From: Niastella vici
GTDB lineage: Bacteria > Bacteroidota > Bacteroidia > Chitinophagales > Chitinophagaceae
NCBI RefSeq assembly: GCF_002077945.1
Contig: NZ_LVYD01000013.1
Location: forward strand, 310,001 to 374,000
DNA length: 64,000 nt
Reading direction: 5' to 3'
Shown here: positions 51,413 through 59,934 of the stretch, piece after piece
Numbering within the stretch: the first letter of the stretch is position 1
How the letters are laid out: the number at the start of each line of letters is the position of its first letter
Position numbers and translations under genes: made by a program
The notes under the pieces: model-generated
The model's database searches: none
What the model was told of the DNA's origin: nothing
Seen by the model: only the letters and a program-made list of their open reading frames with translations

Positions 51413-53194
51413 TTATGCATAAATGTGCTCAATAGAATCGCGGTATTTTTCCATCACCACTTTTCGTTTAATGCTCAGCTTGGGCGTCATTTCACCGGTT
51501 TCAATGCTCCATTCGTGTGGCAGCAGTTCAAACTTTTTTATTTGCTCTACGTGGTTGAAGAATTTGTTGAAGCTGTGTACGAGCTCATTGAACAGGTCAA
51601 TTACTTTGGGTTGTTTTATCAGCTGTTCATTGGGCATATCTGCAATGCCCTGTTTACGGGCCCAGTCTTTCAGTGCCGGAAATGCCGGAATGATGAGCGC
51701 GCCTACAAATTTCTTTTCAGCGCCTACCACCATGATCTGCTCTACATAAATTGATTCTTTCAGCTTGTTCTCAATGGGCAGTGGCGCTACGTACTTACCA
51801 CCACTGGTTTTGAACAATTCTTTTTTGCGATCGGTAATTTTCAGGTATTTATTTTCTACATACATCCCAATGTCACCGGTATGGTACCATTCGCCGCTCA
51901 TTGATTCTGCGGTAAGATCGGGGCGTTTGTAATAGCCCATCATAACGTTGGGGCCTTTGCAAAGTATTTCACCGTCTTCGGCGATCTTTACTTCTACATT
52001 ATCGATCAATGGGCCAACTGAACCAAACATCCGGTTATGCGCTTCAAAACGGTTTACACTGATCACCGGCGAGGTTTCAGTTAAACCATAGCCTTCGAGC
52101 ACCGGTATGCGGCCTGCGGTAAATATGCGTATTAAACGAACCTGGCAGGCAGCGCCCCCGCTAACAATACATTTCAGGTTATTGCCCAGGCCCTCGCGCC
52201 ATTTGCTAAAAATGAGTTTGTTGGCAAGGGCCAGTTGCATGTTATAGCTAAAGCCCATTGGTTTATTGATCTCGTACCGGGCAGCGAGGTCGTGCGCCCA
52301 GTAGAATAATTTTCTTTTCAAACCGGTTAACTCTGCGCCTTTGGCCATAATGCGGTCGTACACTTTTTCGAGCAGGCGGGGAACGGTGGTGAAGATGTCG
52401 GGTTTTACTTCCTTCAGGTTGTCGCCGATGGTATCCATACTTTCAGCATAATAGATCGCTATTCCCCTGTACAGGTAAAAATAGGAGATCATTCGTTCGA
52501 ATATATGGTTCAGGGGCAAAAAGCTGAGCGCCCGCATATTCTGAAAATCGGGCAAACAGGGATAACAGGCCATTACATTGCTCAGGATGTTCTTGTGCGA
52601 AAGCATAACGCCTTTGGGTGTTCCTGTGGTGCCTGAGGTATATATGATGGTGGCCAGGTCTTCGTAATCGATGTTGGCCGCAATGGTTTGAATTTTTTGT
52701 ATACCTGCTTCATCACTCAGCTGCAAAATGTCTTTCCAATGGCGGGCATTGGCCACGTGTTCAAAAGTATAGATCTCCTGCAGGCAGGGAACGCGGTCTT
52801 TTACACTTAATACTTTATGGAAAAGCTCTTCGTCGTTTACAAATACAATTTTTACCTGGGCATCATTTAACACAAATTCCAGGTCCTGCACATTTATGGT
52901 GGGGTAAATGGGCGTAAGAATGGCGCCAATTTGCTGAACAGCCAGATCGAGCATTATCCATTCGGGGCGGTTCTTGCTAAGGATGGCAATTTTATCGCGC
53001 TTTTCGGCGGTCATATCGCCGCACTGGATACCCAGGTTCAATAAACCGGCCCCGAGTTTATCAACGGTGGTCTTTACTTCTTCGGTACTGTATGTTTTCC
53101 ATTTACCATTTTCCTTTGCCGCCAGCATATCGGTCAATGGCTTTGTTTTTAAACGGTACTGCAGGCAATCGAATAATCGTTTGGGTTCGGTCAT
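51413..53194 (-). CDS. Long-chain fatty-acid-CoA ligase (AMP-forming)
   Basis: A 593-residue enzyme that makes acyl-CoA from long-chain fatty acids in two steps via acyl-AMP. The P-loop-like motif YTSGTTGTPKG (185-195) is intact. GYGLTETSPVIS, YHTGDIG and KELFKTSGGKYVAP are also conserved. It resembles the FadD15-type synthetases of Bacteroidota. It provides fatty acids for lipid metabolism. The gene starts next to no operon partner, and a hairpin at 51367-51390 follows. Confidence 0.94.
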   Translation of the reverse strand: MTEPKRLFDCLQYRLKTKPLTDMLAAKENGKWKTYSTEEVKTTVDKLGAGLLNLGIQCGDMTAEKRDKIAILSKNRPEWIMLDLAVQQIGAILTPIYPTINVQDLEFVLNDAQVKIVFVNDEELFHKVLSVKDRVPCLQEIYTFEHVANARHWKDILQLSDEAGIQKIQTIAANIDYEDLATIIYTSGTTGTPKGVMLSHKNILSNVMACYPCLPDFQNMRALSFLPLNHIFERMISYFYLYRGIAIYYAESMDTIGDNLKEVKPDIFTTVPRLLEKVYDRIMAKGAELTGLKRKLFYWAHDLAARYEINKPMGFSYNMQLALANKLIFSKWREGLGNNLKCIVSGGAACQVRLIRIFTAGRIPVLEGYGLTETSPVISVNRFEAHNRMFGSVGPLIDNVEVKIAEDGEILCKGPNVMMGYYKRPDLTAESMSGEWYHTGDIGMYVENKYLKITDRKKELFKTSGGKYVAPLPIENKLKESIYVEQIMVVGAEKKFVGALIIPAFPALKDWARKQGIADMPNEQLIKQPKVIDLFNELVHSFNKFFNHVEQIKKFELLPHEWSIETGEMTPKLSIKRKVVMEKYRDSIEHIYA

Positions 53195-53289
53195 AGATGT
53201 TGTTTTTTGAGCCCGGCAAATGATTGTGGAAACGGCAAGCGGTTCCCCCCGGGACTTGCATTGATTGAATTTAACAAATCTGCGCTAAT

Positions 53290-53318
53290 AAAAAAAGTCC
53301 CCCGGTGTACCGGGGGAC
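53290..53318 (-). terminator. Palindromic terminator after the TPR gene
   Basis: GTCCCCCGGT (53297-53306) pairs with ACCGGGGGAC (53309-53318), and seven A precede it on the plus strand, giving a U-run on the minus transcript. It sits just beyond the TPR gene stop. Confidence 0.88.
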
Positions 53319-53326
53319 TAATTAAT

Positions 53327-54355
53327 TTATTTTACTGATTGATAATACTGACCCGCGGGTAATTTGAAAACCCGGTTGTGCTGAAAATAATCAAACTTGT
53401 TGTATTCTTCCTGGTGAGTTTTGGTCCAGTTTTCATACGCCGGCAGGTTGGCGGCTGTGCCAAAAACCCATTGGTTATATGCGTCGAACATCCCTGCTTT
53501 TAACAATTGCTGCTGATATTCGAACAGGCGGAAGGGAAAACGTGTGGCGTTTTTCGCATACCAGTCAAGGATGAATTTGGTGCGAACGGCCGATAAAGTT
53601 TCGGGCGTAACGCCGTTAGAACCGATGAATGAAGATTGTGATTTAATGATATCGAAATAGGCTTTTACAAACTCATTCTTTGTATCCTGATCTTTGGTAA
53701 GGTTAACATCGGAAAACAATTTCTTATAGCCATCGAGTAATACATTCTTGATCTCTGCGGTACGTTTCGAATAGCTTTCGAGGTTTACAAAGATCTCTCC
53801 GTATATCAGGCCCCAAACCTTATCGGTAGTAAAATAATAATGTTTGGCGGCGTTGTAATAATTACCTGAATAACCAGGGTCCGATTCAATGCCTTTTTCC
53901 CAAATTTTGATGGCTTCGGCGTAATCTTTTTTGGTATATTTCATTTCGCCATATTCGCTGTACAGGGTGCCGCTATTGGGGAATTTCTTCAGGGCCGCTT
54001 TGTACATTTTTTCGCAATCCTTTACTTCTTCAATGGCTTTATACACCATACCCAGTAATTGAAAGCTTTGCACATCGGCATCCTGCCGGTCGGGGAATTT
54101 TTGGGCTACCTCCAGGGCGTGCACATAATCACGGTTAAGGTAATAGGCGAACGTGAGGTCTTTCTGCAATTCCAGGTTATCGGCGTTGCTCTGTAAAGCC
54201 CTGTTCAGCACCAGAACGGCGTTGGAATAATCGCCCTGCTTCATATAATTTTTAGCAGTTTCCTGAACTGTTTTAACATCACCGGCGGGCTCCTGCTGGG
54301 CCTGGGTCAGATTTACGACAAACAATAATCCTACAACTGGTAAAAGATGTTTCAT
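53327..54355 (-). CDS. Secreted tetratricopeptide-repeat protein
   Basis: A 342-residue protein with a signal peptide (about 1-19, ending LTQAQ). Several TPR units lie in the first 200 residues (DYSNAVLVLNRALQ, KDYAEAIKIWEKGIESDP); the rest is helical. TPR modules mediate protein contacts, here in the periplasm or outer membrane. Partners unknown. The promoter is very close to the ATG. Confidence 0.88.
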   Translation of the reverse strand: MKHLLPVVGLLFVVNLTQAQQEPAGDVKTVQETAKNYMKQGDYSNAVLVLNRALQSNADNLELQKDLTFAYYLNRDYVHALEVAQKFPDRQDADVQSFQLLGMVYKAIEEVKDCEKMYKAALKKFPNSGTLYSEYGEMKYTKKDYAEAIKIWEKGIESDPGYSGNYYNAAKHYYFTTDKVWGLIYGEIFVNLESYSKRTAEIKNVLLDGYKKLFSDVNLTKDQDTKNEFVKAYFDIIKSQSSFIGSNGVTPETLSAVRTKFILDWYAKNATRFPFRLFEYQQQLLKAGMFDAYNQWVFGTAANLPAYENWTKTHQEEYNKFDYFQHNRVFKLPAGQYYQSVK

Positions 54356-54362
54356 ACGGGAC

Positions 54363-54393
54363 CAAAGATAAGGGAAGTAGCATAGCTGGAAAA
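54363..54393 (-). promoter_or_regulatory. Promoter of the TPR gene
   Basis: Minus-strand TATCTTTG (54370-54363) is an exact TAnnTTTG box, with TTTT 19 nt upstream as a 3-of-4 -33 match. Only 7 nt separate the -7 box from the ATG at 54355, so the transcript may be nearly leaderless. Confidence 0.65.
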
Positions 54394-54439
54394 GAAGGAA
54401 AGTTTCGCAGAAAGTTAAAGTTCCTGGCAGGGAAGTTCT

Positions 54440-54605
54440 GAAGTAGGAAGTAAGAGGCAGGAAGTAGGAAGAACCCGAAGGCGGGAGCCGCTTTGCTGTT
54501 TCAGGCCTCGAATTGGGCGGATGCTCGAAATCGGAGGTCTGAGGTCTGAAGTAGGAAAATCGAAATACAGGCTCTTCGTACTTCTTATTTCCTACTTCTT
54601 ACTTC
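54440..54605. repeat. Fold-back element F (GAAGTAGGAAG units)
   Basis: GAAGTAGGAAG occurs at 54440 and 54461 with related units between. Right arm: TTCCTACTTC (54589-54598) and CTTCTTACTTC (54595-54605). GAAGTAGGAA (54461-54470) pairs exactly with TTCCTACTTC. The CTTCTTACTTC unit is identical to that in element E. It lies between the divergent-end DUF1015 gene and the TPR gene start. Confidence 0.75.
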
Positions 54606-54651
54606 ATTTATTTTCGACCAGGATTACTCCTGTATAACAAAATGCTCCTGT

Positions 54652-55893
54652 TTAACCTTCTGAACCGTAGATCAGGTGCGTAAGCAACCCATCGCGTAAT
54701 TTGGGTTCGAACCAGGTGCTTTTCGGGGGCATTACATTACCGCTGTCGGCAATATCGAATAACTGCTGAATGGTAACGGGGTGCAGGCTGATTGCTACAG
54801 CCATTTCGCCGCTGTTCACCCTTTTTTCCAGTTCACCCAGTCCGCGAATACCGCCTACAAAGTCGATCCTTTTATCGGTTCGCTGGTCTTTAATGCCTAA
54901 AATGGGGTCCAGTACCAGGTTCGACAGAATGGTTACATCCAGCACGCCAATGGGGTCGTTGCTCCAGGTGCCTTCTTTGGCGGTGAGGGTATACCACTGG
55001 CCTTTGAGGTACATGCCAAACTGGTGCAATTTGGCCGGTGAAACGGCGCTGCTGGCCTTTTCTATGGTAAAAGACGCTGCCAGTTTTTCGAGTAAAGCGG
55101 CTTCAGTGAGTCCGTTCAGGTCTTTCACCACCCGGTTGTAATCCATAATATACAACTGGTTTGAGGGGAACAGGGTGGTGAGGAAATGATCTGCTTCCTC
55201 CTGGGCTTTATTACCCAATGCTTTTCTCACTTTGGCGGCCGAAGCGGCACGGTGGTGGCCGTCGGCAATATAAGTTTGCGGGATCTTGTTTTTGAACAGG
55301 TTGGTAACAGTTTCAATGGCCGCATCGTCATTGATGACCCAAATGGTATGGCTGATGGCATCATCGGCTACAAAATCATACACCGGCGTGTGGGTGTTTT
55401 TCCAGTTTTCAATCAGCGTATCCATTTCGGCGTTGTTGCGGTACGCCAGGAAAACATTACCGGTTTGGGCGCCGGTAGTGGCTATATGGTTAATGCGGTC
55501 TTTCTCTTTTTCGGGCCGGGTGAACTCATGCTTTTTGATGATGTCATTTTCATAATCATCAACTGAGCTGGCAGCTACCAAACCGGTTTGGCTGCGGCCA
55601 TTCATTATCAGTTGGTATATATAATAACAGGGTTTGTCTTCCCTGAACAAAATGCCCCGTTGAATAAATGCGGCGATGTTCTCTTTTGCTTTCTCATATA
55701 CCGGCTCGCTGTGAATATCGATATCCTCGGGCAAATCGATCTCTGATTTGGTTATATGCAGGAACGAATATGGATTGCCAACCGCTTCTTCACGGGCTTC
55801 TTTTGAATTCAGCACATCGTAAGGACGGGAAGCAAGCTGCCTGGCCAACTCGGGACGTGGGCGCAGGGCTTTAAAAGGAGAAATATTAGCCAT
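54652..55893 (-). CDS. DUF1015 family protein
   Basis: A 413-residue protein with MANISPFKALRPRPE near the start and the family motif IADGHHRAASAAK (about 212-224), plus YDVLN and GIKDQRTDKRIDFVGG. DUF1015 is common in bacteria and its reaction is unknown. In many Bacteroidota it neighbours serine-synthesis genes, and here serC lies just upstream on the same strand, but no serA is present. The likely function is thus linked to serine or phosphohydroxypyruvate metabolism, though this is by association only. Confidence 0.92.
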   Translation of the reverse strand: MANISPFKALRPRPELARQLASRPYDVLNSKEAREEAVGNPYSFLHITKSEIDLPEDIDIHSEPVYEKAKENIAAFIQRGILFREDKPCYYIYQLIMNGRSQTGLVAASSVDDYENDIIKKHEFTRPEKEKDRINHIATTGAQTGNVFLAYRNNAEMDTLIENWKNTHTPVYDFVADDAISHTIWVINDDAAIETVTNLFKNKIPQTYIADGHHRAASAAKVRKALGNKAQEEADHFLTTLFPSNQLYIMDYNRVVKDLNGLTEAALLEKLAASFTIEKASSAVSPAKLHQFGMYLKGQWYTLTAKEGTWSNDPIGVLDVTILSNLVLDPILGIKDQRTDKRIDFVGGIRGLGELEKRVNSGEMAVAISLHPVTIQQLFDIADSGNVMPPKSTWFEPKLRDGLLTHLIYGSEG

Positions 55894-56065
55894 TATTGAG
55901 AATTTATTAAGCGGTGCCTACCCTAACCTCCCGATTTGTGGGGAGAAATTGACGGCACCTGATTAAATTTTGAATTGCGAATTTATTAACCTGTTTTAAT
56001 ACCCGATCATAAAATCCCCGGGCCGGGATTCCCTTGCTCTTCGCCAACTGGCGAAGGTGGGGTGT

Positions 56066-57145
56066 TTACCCTTTCTTCTCAGCAAAATCTTTCATTAGGC
56101 TGGTAAGCACCTGCACACTTTCAATAGGCAGGGCATTGTACAGCGATACTCTGAAACCGCCCACGCTGCGATGGCCTTTTACTCCTACCATCCCATTCTG
56201 CTTGCAAAGTGTTTGAAATTCTTTTTCGAGATCGGCATTCTCAATTGTAAAGCAGGCATTCATAATACTGCGGTCTTCCTTATTGATCACAGTGCCTTTG
56301 AATACCGGCAGGCTGTCGATGGTGTTATACAGCAGTTGCGCTTTCTGGTTATTGATCTTTTCAATAGCCGCCACGCCACCCTGGTTTTTCAACCAGCGCA
56401 GGGTAAGCATACACACGTATACAGCAAATACCGGAGGCGTATTTAACATGGAACCGTTCTCGATATGATTGCGGTAGTCCATCATGGAAGCGAGTTTGCG
56501 GTTCACTTTGCCCAGGATGTTCTTATTAATGATCACCAGGTTTACCCCGGCCGCGCCAACGTTCTTTTGGGCGCCGGCATAAATAAGATCGAATTTATTA
56601 AAGTCCATTTGCCGGCTCAGGATATCACTGCTCATATCGGCTACCAGGGGTACGCCGGCTTCAAAAAAGGGCGTAAAGTCGTGCCACTGAACACCATGAA
56701 TGGTTTCGTTGGTGGTGAGGTGAAAGTATTTGGCCGTTTTAGGAACGGTGAATTGTTTGGGCAGGTGGTTGTAGTTGCTTTCTTTGGCGCTGCAAACCAC
56801 TTCTACGTGACCGAATATTTTGGCTTCCTTTATAGCTTTGGCCGACCAGGTACCAGTATCGGTGTAGGCGGCTATTTCATTATCGTTCAACAGGTTCATG
56901 GGAATTTGAAAGAACTGGGTGGAAGCGCCGCCATGCAGGAACAATACTTCATGCTGATCGTCGAGCTTCATCAATTCTTTTACCAGGGCAATGGCCTCAT
57001 CCATCACAGCCTGAAACAGATCGGTGCGGTGACCTATCTCCAGGATCGACAAACCGGAATTATTGTAGTTTAAAATGGCTTCGCTGGCTTGTTTGAATAC
57101 TTCCTGGGGCAGAATGCTGGGCCCCGAGTTAAAATTATGCATCAT
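56066..57145 (-). CDS. serC: Phosphoserine aminotransferase SerC
   Basis: A 359-residue PLP enzyme making phosphoserine from 3-phosphohydroxypyruvate in serine biosynthesis, also acting in pyridoxal phosphate synthesis. PLP-binding Lys194 is in IYAGAQKNVG. The start MMHNFNSGPSILP and HGGASTQF (71-78) are typical, as is GVKGHRSVGGFRVSLYNALP near the end. It has a promoter with an exact -7 box and lies upstream of DUF1015. Confidence 0.97.
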   Translation of the reverse strand: MMHNFNSGPSILPQEVFKQASEAILNYNNSGLSILEIGHRTDLFQAVMDEAIALVKELMKLDDQHEVLFLHGGASTQFFQIPMNLLNDNEIAAYTDTGTWSAKAIKEAKIFGHVEVVCSAKESNYNHLPKQFTVPKTAKYFHLTTNETIHGVQWHDFTPFFEAGVPLVADMSSDILSRQMDFNKFDLIYAGAQKNVGAAGVNLVIINKNILGKVNRKLASMMDYRNHIENGSMLNTPPVFAVYVCMLTLRWLKNQGGVAAIEKINNQKAQLLYNTIDSLPVFKGTVINKEDRSIMNACFTIENADLEKEFQTLCKQNGMVGVKGHRSVGGFRVSLYNALPIESVQVLTSLMKDFAEKKG

Positions 57146-57172
57146 TGTTTCGTACTTAAATTAGAAGGAGTG

Positions 57173-57180
57173 CAAAAGTA
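57173..57180 (-). promoter_or_regulatory. -7 box TACTTTTG of serC
   Basis: An exact TAnnTTTG match on the minus strand, 27 nt before the serC ATG. The -33 element is weak. Confidence 0.65.
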
Positions 57181-57244
57181 TTCAATTAACGGGACTATAG
57201 CCGGGGCGAATTTTGCTGGTTCCGTTTAACTAATTCATTATGAA

Positions 57245-58210
57245 CTAATCACAATCTTTGCCTTTTATGGTTCCTTTTAGCCAGGCGGCGTTCAGTTCCT
57301 CAAATTCACGGCGATCGTCTTCGCTGAACTGCTGGTTGGTGAGCGTTTTCAGGTCGGGCTGGCCGGCGTTTACCCAGGCGGTATACCAGCAGGAGGCCAC
57401 AGCCATTATCGATTGTTGCATGCGGCGTTCGATCATATTATTGAGCTGTTGATCATAAGCCAGGCAGTAAGCGGTAGCATATTGTTTTATGAGCAGGCCG
57501 TTGCGCGGTTCAAAGGAATATTTTTGATCGGGGGAGAACCGGGCCGTAAGCTCGCGTTCAATACGCAGCACACTATCCGCCGCACCAGCGCTTTCCAGCA
57601 CCCGCGACCAAATAAAAGCACCCGGGTGCTCAATATAGGTAGCTTTTCCCATCAAAAAACTCCAGGAGGTGGCAGCCAGCAGTTCGGGGATGCGCGATTC
57701 CCAGAAGGCATGAATACCCTGCTGGTTGGTGAGCTGGCCGTTGTGGTTGCTGCAAACGTGCAGGGGCACATGTGCATCGGCTATGTAATGGCCTATATCG
57801 GCCGAGAGTTTCAGGACCTTCACCTGGTCTTTTGCTTTAAAGGCTGCGGTAAGCCTGAACATCATAGTTTGAATATACCAGGGAACAATACCATAGGCCT
57901 GCAGGGTATCGTTGCCATATTTTTCAAGGGCTTTTGGCCAGCTGTGGGGCAATGAATCAAAGGGGTAAGTGCCGTAATGATCGATGTCGATATAATGGCG
58001 GGCGCCTTCTGCGGCTACGGCATACCGTCTTTTGTCGGGGTCAACGGCATGATCGCTGAGGAACTGGATATTGGGTTTGTACAGCGCCATCATTTCGGGT
58101 GGCAGCATAAAGACCGCATAATAATTTATCTGGCGATGGGCATAAAACCCCCAGGGGTAAAGATAATGACTGCACAATACCGCCAGGGCAATGAGTAGTA
58201 GCTTCTTCAT
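57245..58210 (-). CDS. Zinc-dependent phospholipase C / S1-P1 nuclease-like protein
   Basis: A 321-residue exported protein of the zinc phospholipase/S1 nuclease fold. A signal peptide (about 1-19) would expose Trp20 (WGFYAHRQIN) as the mature N-terminus, where this family uses the terminal Trp and His to bind zinc. IDIDHYG, ADIGHYIADAHVPLH and NGQLTNQQGIHAFWE contain further metal-binding His, Asp and Glu. The frame extends to 58309, but a promoter at 58243-58250 shows the start is 58210. Substrate unknown. Confidence 0.88.
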   Translation of the reverse strand: MKKLLLIALAVLCSHYLYPWGFYAHRQINYYAVFMLPPEMMALYKPNIQFLSDHAVDPDKRRYAVAAEGARHYIDIDHYGTYPFDSLPHSWPKALEKYGNDTLQAYGIVPWYIQTMMFRLTAAFKAKDQVKVLKLSADIGHYIADAHVPLHVCSNHNGQLTNQQGIHAFWESRIPELLAATSWSFLMGKATYIEHPGAFIWSRVLESAGAADSVLRIERELTARFSPDQKYSFEPRNGLLIKQYATAYCLAYDQQLNNMIERRMQQSIMAVASCWYTAWVNAGQPDLKTLTNQQFSEDDRREFEELNAAWLKGTIKGKDCD

Positions 58211-58242
58211 AGCGGGCAAGCTTAATAACGGGCAAACAGCTG

Positions 58243-58250
58243 CAAAGATA
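58243..58250 (-). promoter_or_regulatory. -7 box TATCTTTG of the phospholipase gene
   Basis: Exact TAnnTTTG match on the minus strand. It lies inside the longer open frame, so transcription starts downstream of 58309 and the ATG at 58210 is the start. Confidence 0.65.
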
Positions 58251-58349
58251 GAAGCAGGGAGCTCCCGGAGCCGGTATTTGTCGGTTAATGTAAATGAAAA
58301 TGACCCCATTCAAAAAGCGAACGAGGTCACTTTCAAGATATGATTGGCT

Positions 58350-59015
58350 TTAAGCTTTCGGAGTTTCGCGTTTGGCGTTGTGCGTTACACTGTCATCATC
58401 AATTTCAGTAACGCCGCCCGAAATGGCAAATTTCATGGCTTCGGCTGAGCTGATATCAGTAAGCAAACGAACCCGGTCGCTCTTTACAAAATACAGGCGG
58501 CCGGCAAAGGCATAGGATTGCGGAACGTATACGGCTACATATTCCTGCAAGCCAAACTCATGCACTTCTTCCTGGGTAATAAAACCGATCTGCCATACAT
58601 CGGTCGCTTCAACGCTTACCAGCACCGCCTTGTCAAATTTCCTTTTATTACCGGCAAAAGCTTCAAAGAAATCTTTTACGGTTGAATACAGGATCTTGAT
58701 ACCGGGTGTGCGTTCCAGGACTTTATCAAACAGGTCAACCAGCTTGCTTACAATGAAGGAAGAGGAGATATAACCTACCAGTATAACGATGAGGGTTACA
58801 AGTATAAATCCCAGTCCCGGTATTTTTTTAGGATTGCCGTTGGCGTCTACGCCCAGCAGGTCGGGCGAAAAATACCCAATGAGGCTGGGAAGAATATTGT
58901 CAATAAAATTAAACAGTGCGGTAACCGCATAAATAGTAATCGCTATAGGAGCTAAAATAATTAGCCCCTGCAGGAAAAATTGTATTGCTTTTTTAAATAT
59001 ATGTGGAGTTGTCAT
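58350..59015 (-). CDS. DUF502 family membrane protein
   Basis: A 221-residue inner-membrane protein, starting MTTPHIFKKAIQFFLQGL. Two TM helices (about 14-35 and 75-95) flank a loop with NFIDNILPSLIG. The motif RTPGIKILYSTVKDFFEAF (about 120-140) is the DUF502 hallmark; the C-terminal part is a soluble beta-rich domain with VYVPQSYAFAGRLYF. Function unknown; some plant relatives (LCV/COV) take part in growth patterning. The frame is open to 59120, but the promoter position supports 59015. Confidence 0.9.
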   Translation of the reverse strand: MTTPHIFKKAIQFFLQGLIILAPIAITIYAVTALFNFIDNILPSLIGYFSPDLLGVDANGNPKKIPGLGFILVTLIVILVGYISSSFIVSKLVDLFDKVLERTPGIKILYSTVKDFFEAFAGNKRKFDKAVLVSVEATDVWQIGFITQEEVHEFGLQEYVAVYVPQSYAFAGRLYFVKSDRVRLLTDISSAEAMKFAISGGVTEIDDDSVTHNAKRETPKA

Positions 59016-59036
59016 GTATTGCTGCTTTTTGCTTCC

Positions 59037-59067
59037 CAAAAGTAAACCACTTATACTGGCTTGTAAA
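59037..59067 (-). promoter_or_regulatory. Promoter of the DUF502 gene
   Basis: Minus-strand TACTTTTG (59044-59037) with TTTA 19 nt upstream. The spacing is right for a Bacteroidota promoter. It lies inside the frame extension, so the start must be 59015. Confidence 0.65.
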
Positions 59068-59228
59068 ATAACCTTGTGTAAAGTTGCCTGTTTTGGTCTG
59101 GAAAGCAATCGGTTAGGCAAAGATAGGGGAAGCGCACAAATCCTGTACTATAGCCATTTTAATCAATGAACAAACAATTGTACGTGTAATCAATTTTGTT
59201 AGCGGCGGCTTAAAAAAAGGATGGAAAC

Positions 59229-59259
59229 TTTGGTAACGCTGAAAGTTTCTATAGTTTTG
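59229..59259 (+). promoter_or_regulatory. Promoter of the efflux operon: TTTG-N19-TAGTTTTG
   Basis: TTTG (59229-59232) and TAGTTTTG (59252-59259) are separated by exactly 19 nt, a complete match to the Bacteroidota consensus. It lies between the ATG at 59221 and that at 59272, so the regulator starts at 59272. Confidence 0.85.
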
Positions 59260-59271
59260 TGCCCGATTATT

Positions 59272-59934
59272 ATGACAACAGAAGCAAACACAAAAGTGCG
59301 GATCCGGGAAAAAGCGAAGGAGTTATTCCTGCGGTATGGTATTCGCTCTGTTTCCATGGATGATATTGCCAATCAGTTGGGCATGTCGAAGAAAACCATT
59401 TATCAGTATTATACCGATAAAAATGAGCTGGTTGATGCGGTTGTGGAAGATGAGGTACAGGATATGCAGCAGGATTGTATCAAGTGCGGTGAAAATGCAA
59501 AGGATGCCATTGAAGAGATCCTTTTAACGGTTGATCAGTTGATGGAGCAGCTGAGTAATATGAACCCCATGGTATTATATGATATGGAGAAATTCCATAT
59601 TCGGGCATACCAGCGGTTTATGGAACATAAAAATAAATTCCTGTTACAGATCATTCGTAAAAACCTGGAGTGGGGGGTAAAAGAAGGGCTGTACCGCCCT
59701 GATATAGATGTAGATGTTATCTCAAAGTTCAGGTTAGATTCGATGATGATCCCCTTTAACATAGACCTGTACCCGCCTTCCCGGTATAAATTATCAGATG
59801 TTACCAAAGCCATCATTGAACATTATGTATACGGGGTTGCGTCCCTGAAAGGCCATAAACTGATCTTAAAATATCAACAGCATAGAAATAAAAATGCAAA
59901 GCACTATGAAAATGAAACCGGCAAGCATAAATAG
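59272..59934 (+). CDS. TetR/AcrR family repressor of the efflux operon
   Basis: A 220-residue regulator starting MTTEANTKVRIREKAKELF. The N-terminal HTH (about 9-55) has GIRSVSMDDIANQLGMSKKTIYQYYTDKNEL (core: MDDIANQLGMSKKTIYQYY). The C-terminal ligand domain is helical and binds small molecules in this family. It is the first gene of a TetR-TolC-adaptor-RND operon and probably represses it. The start is fixed by the promoter between 59229 and 59259. Its last part overlaps the TolC gene. Confidence 0.92.
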   Translation: MTTEANTKVRIREKAKELFLRYGIRSVSMDDIANQLGMSKKTIYQYYTDKNELVDAVVEDEVQDMQQDCIKCGENAKDAIEEILLTVDQLMEQLSNMNPMVLYDMEKFHIRAYQRFMEHKNKFLLQIIRKNLEWGVKEGLYRPDIDVDVISKFRLDSMMIPFNIDLYPPSRYKLSDVTKAIIEHYVYGVASLKGHKLILKYQQHRNKNAKHYENETGKHK

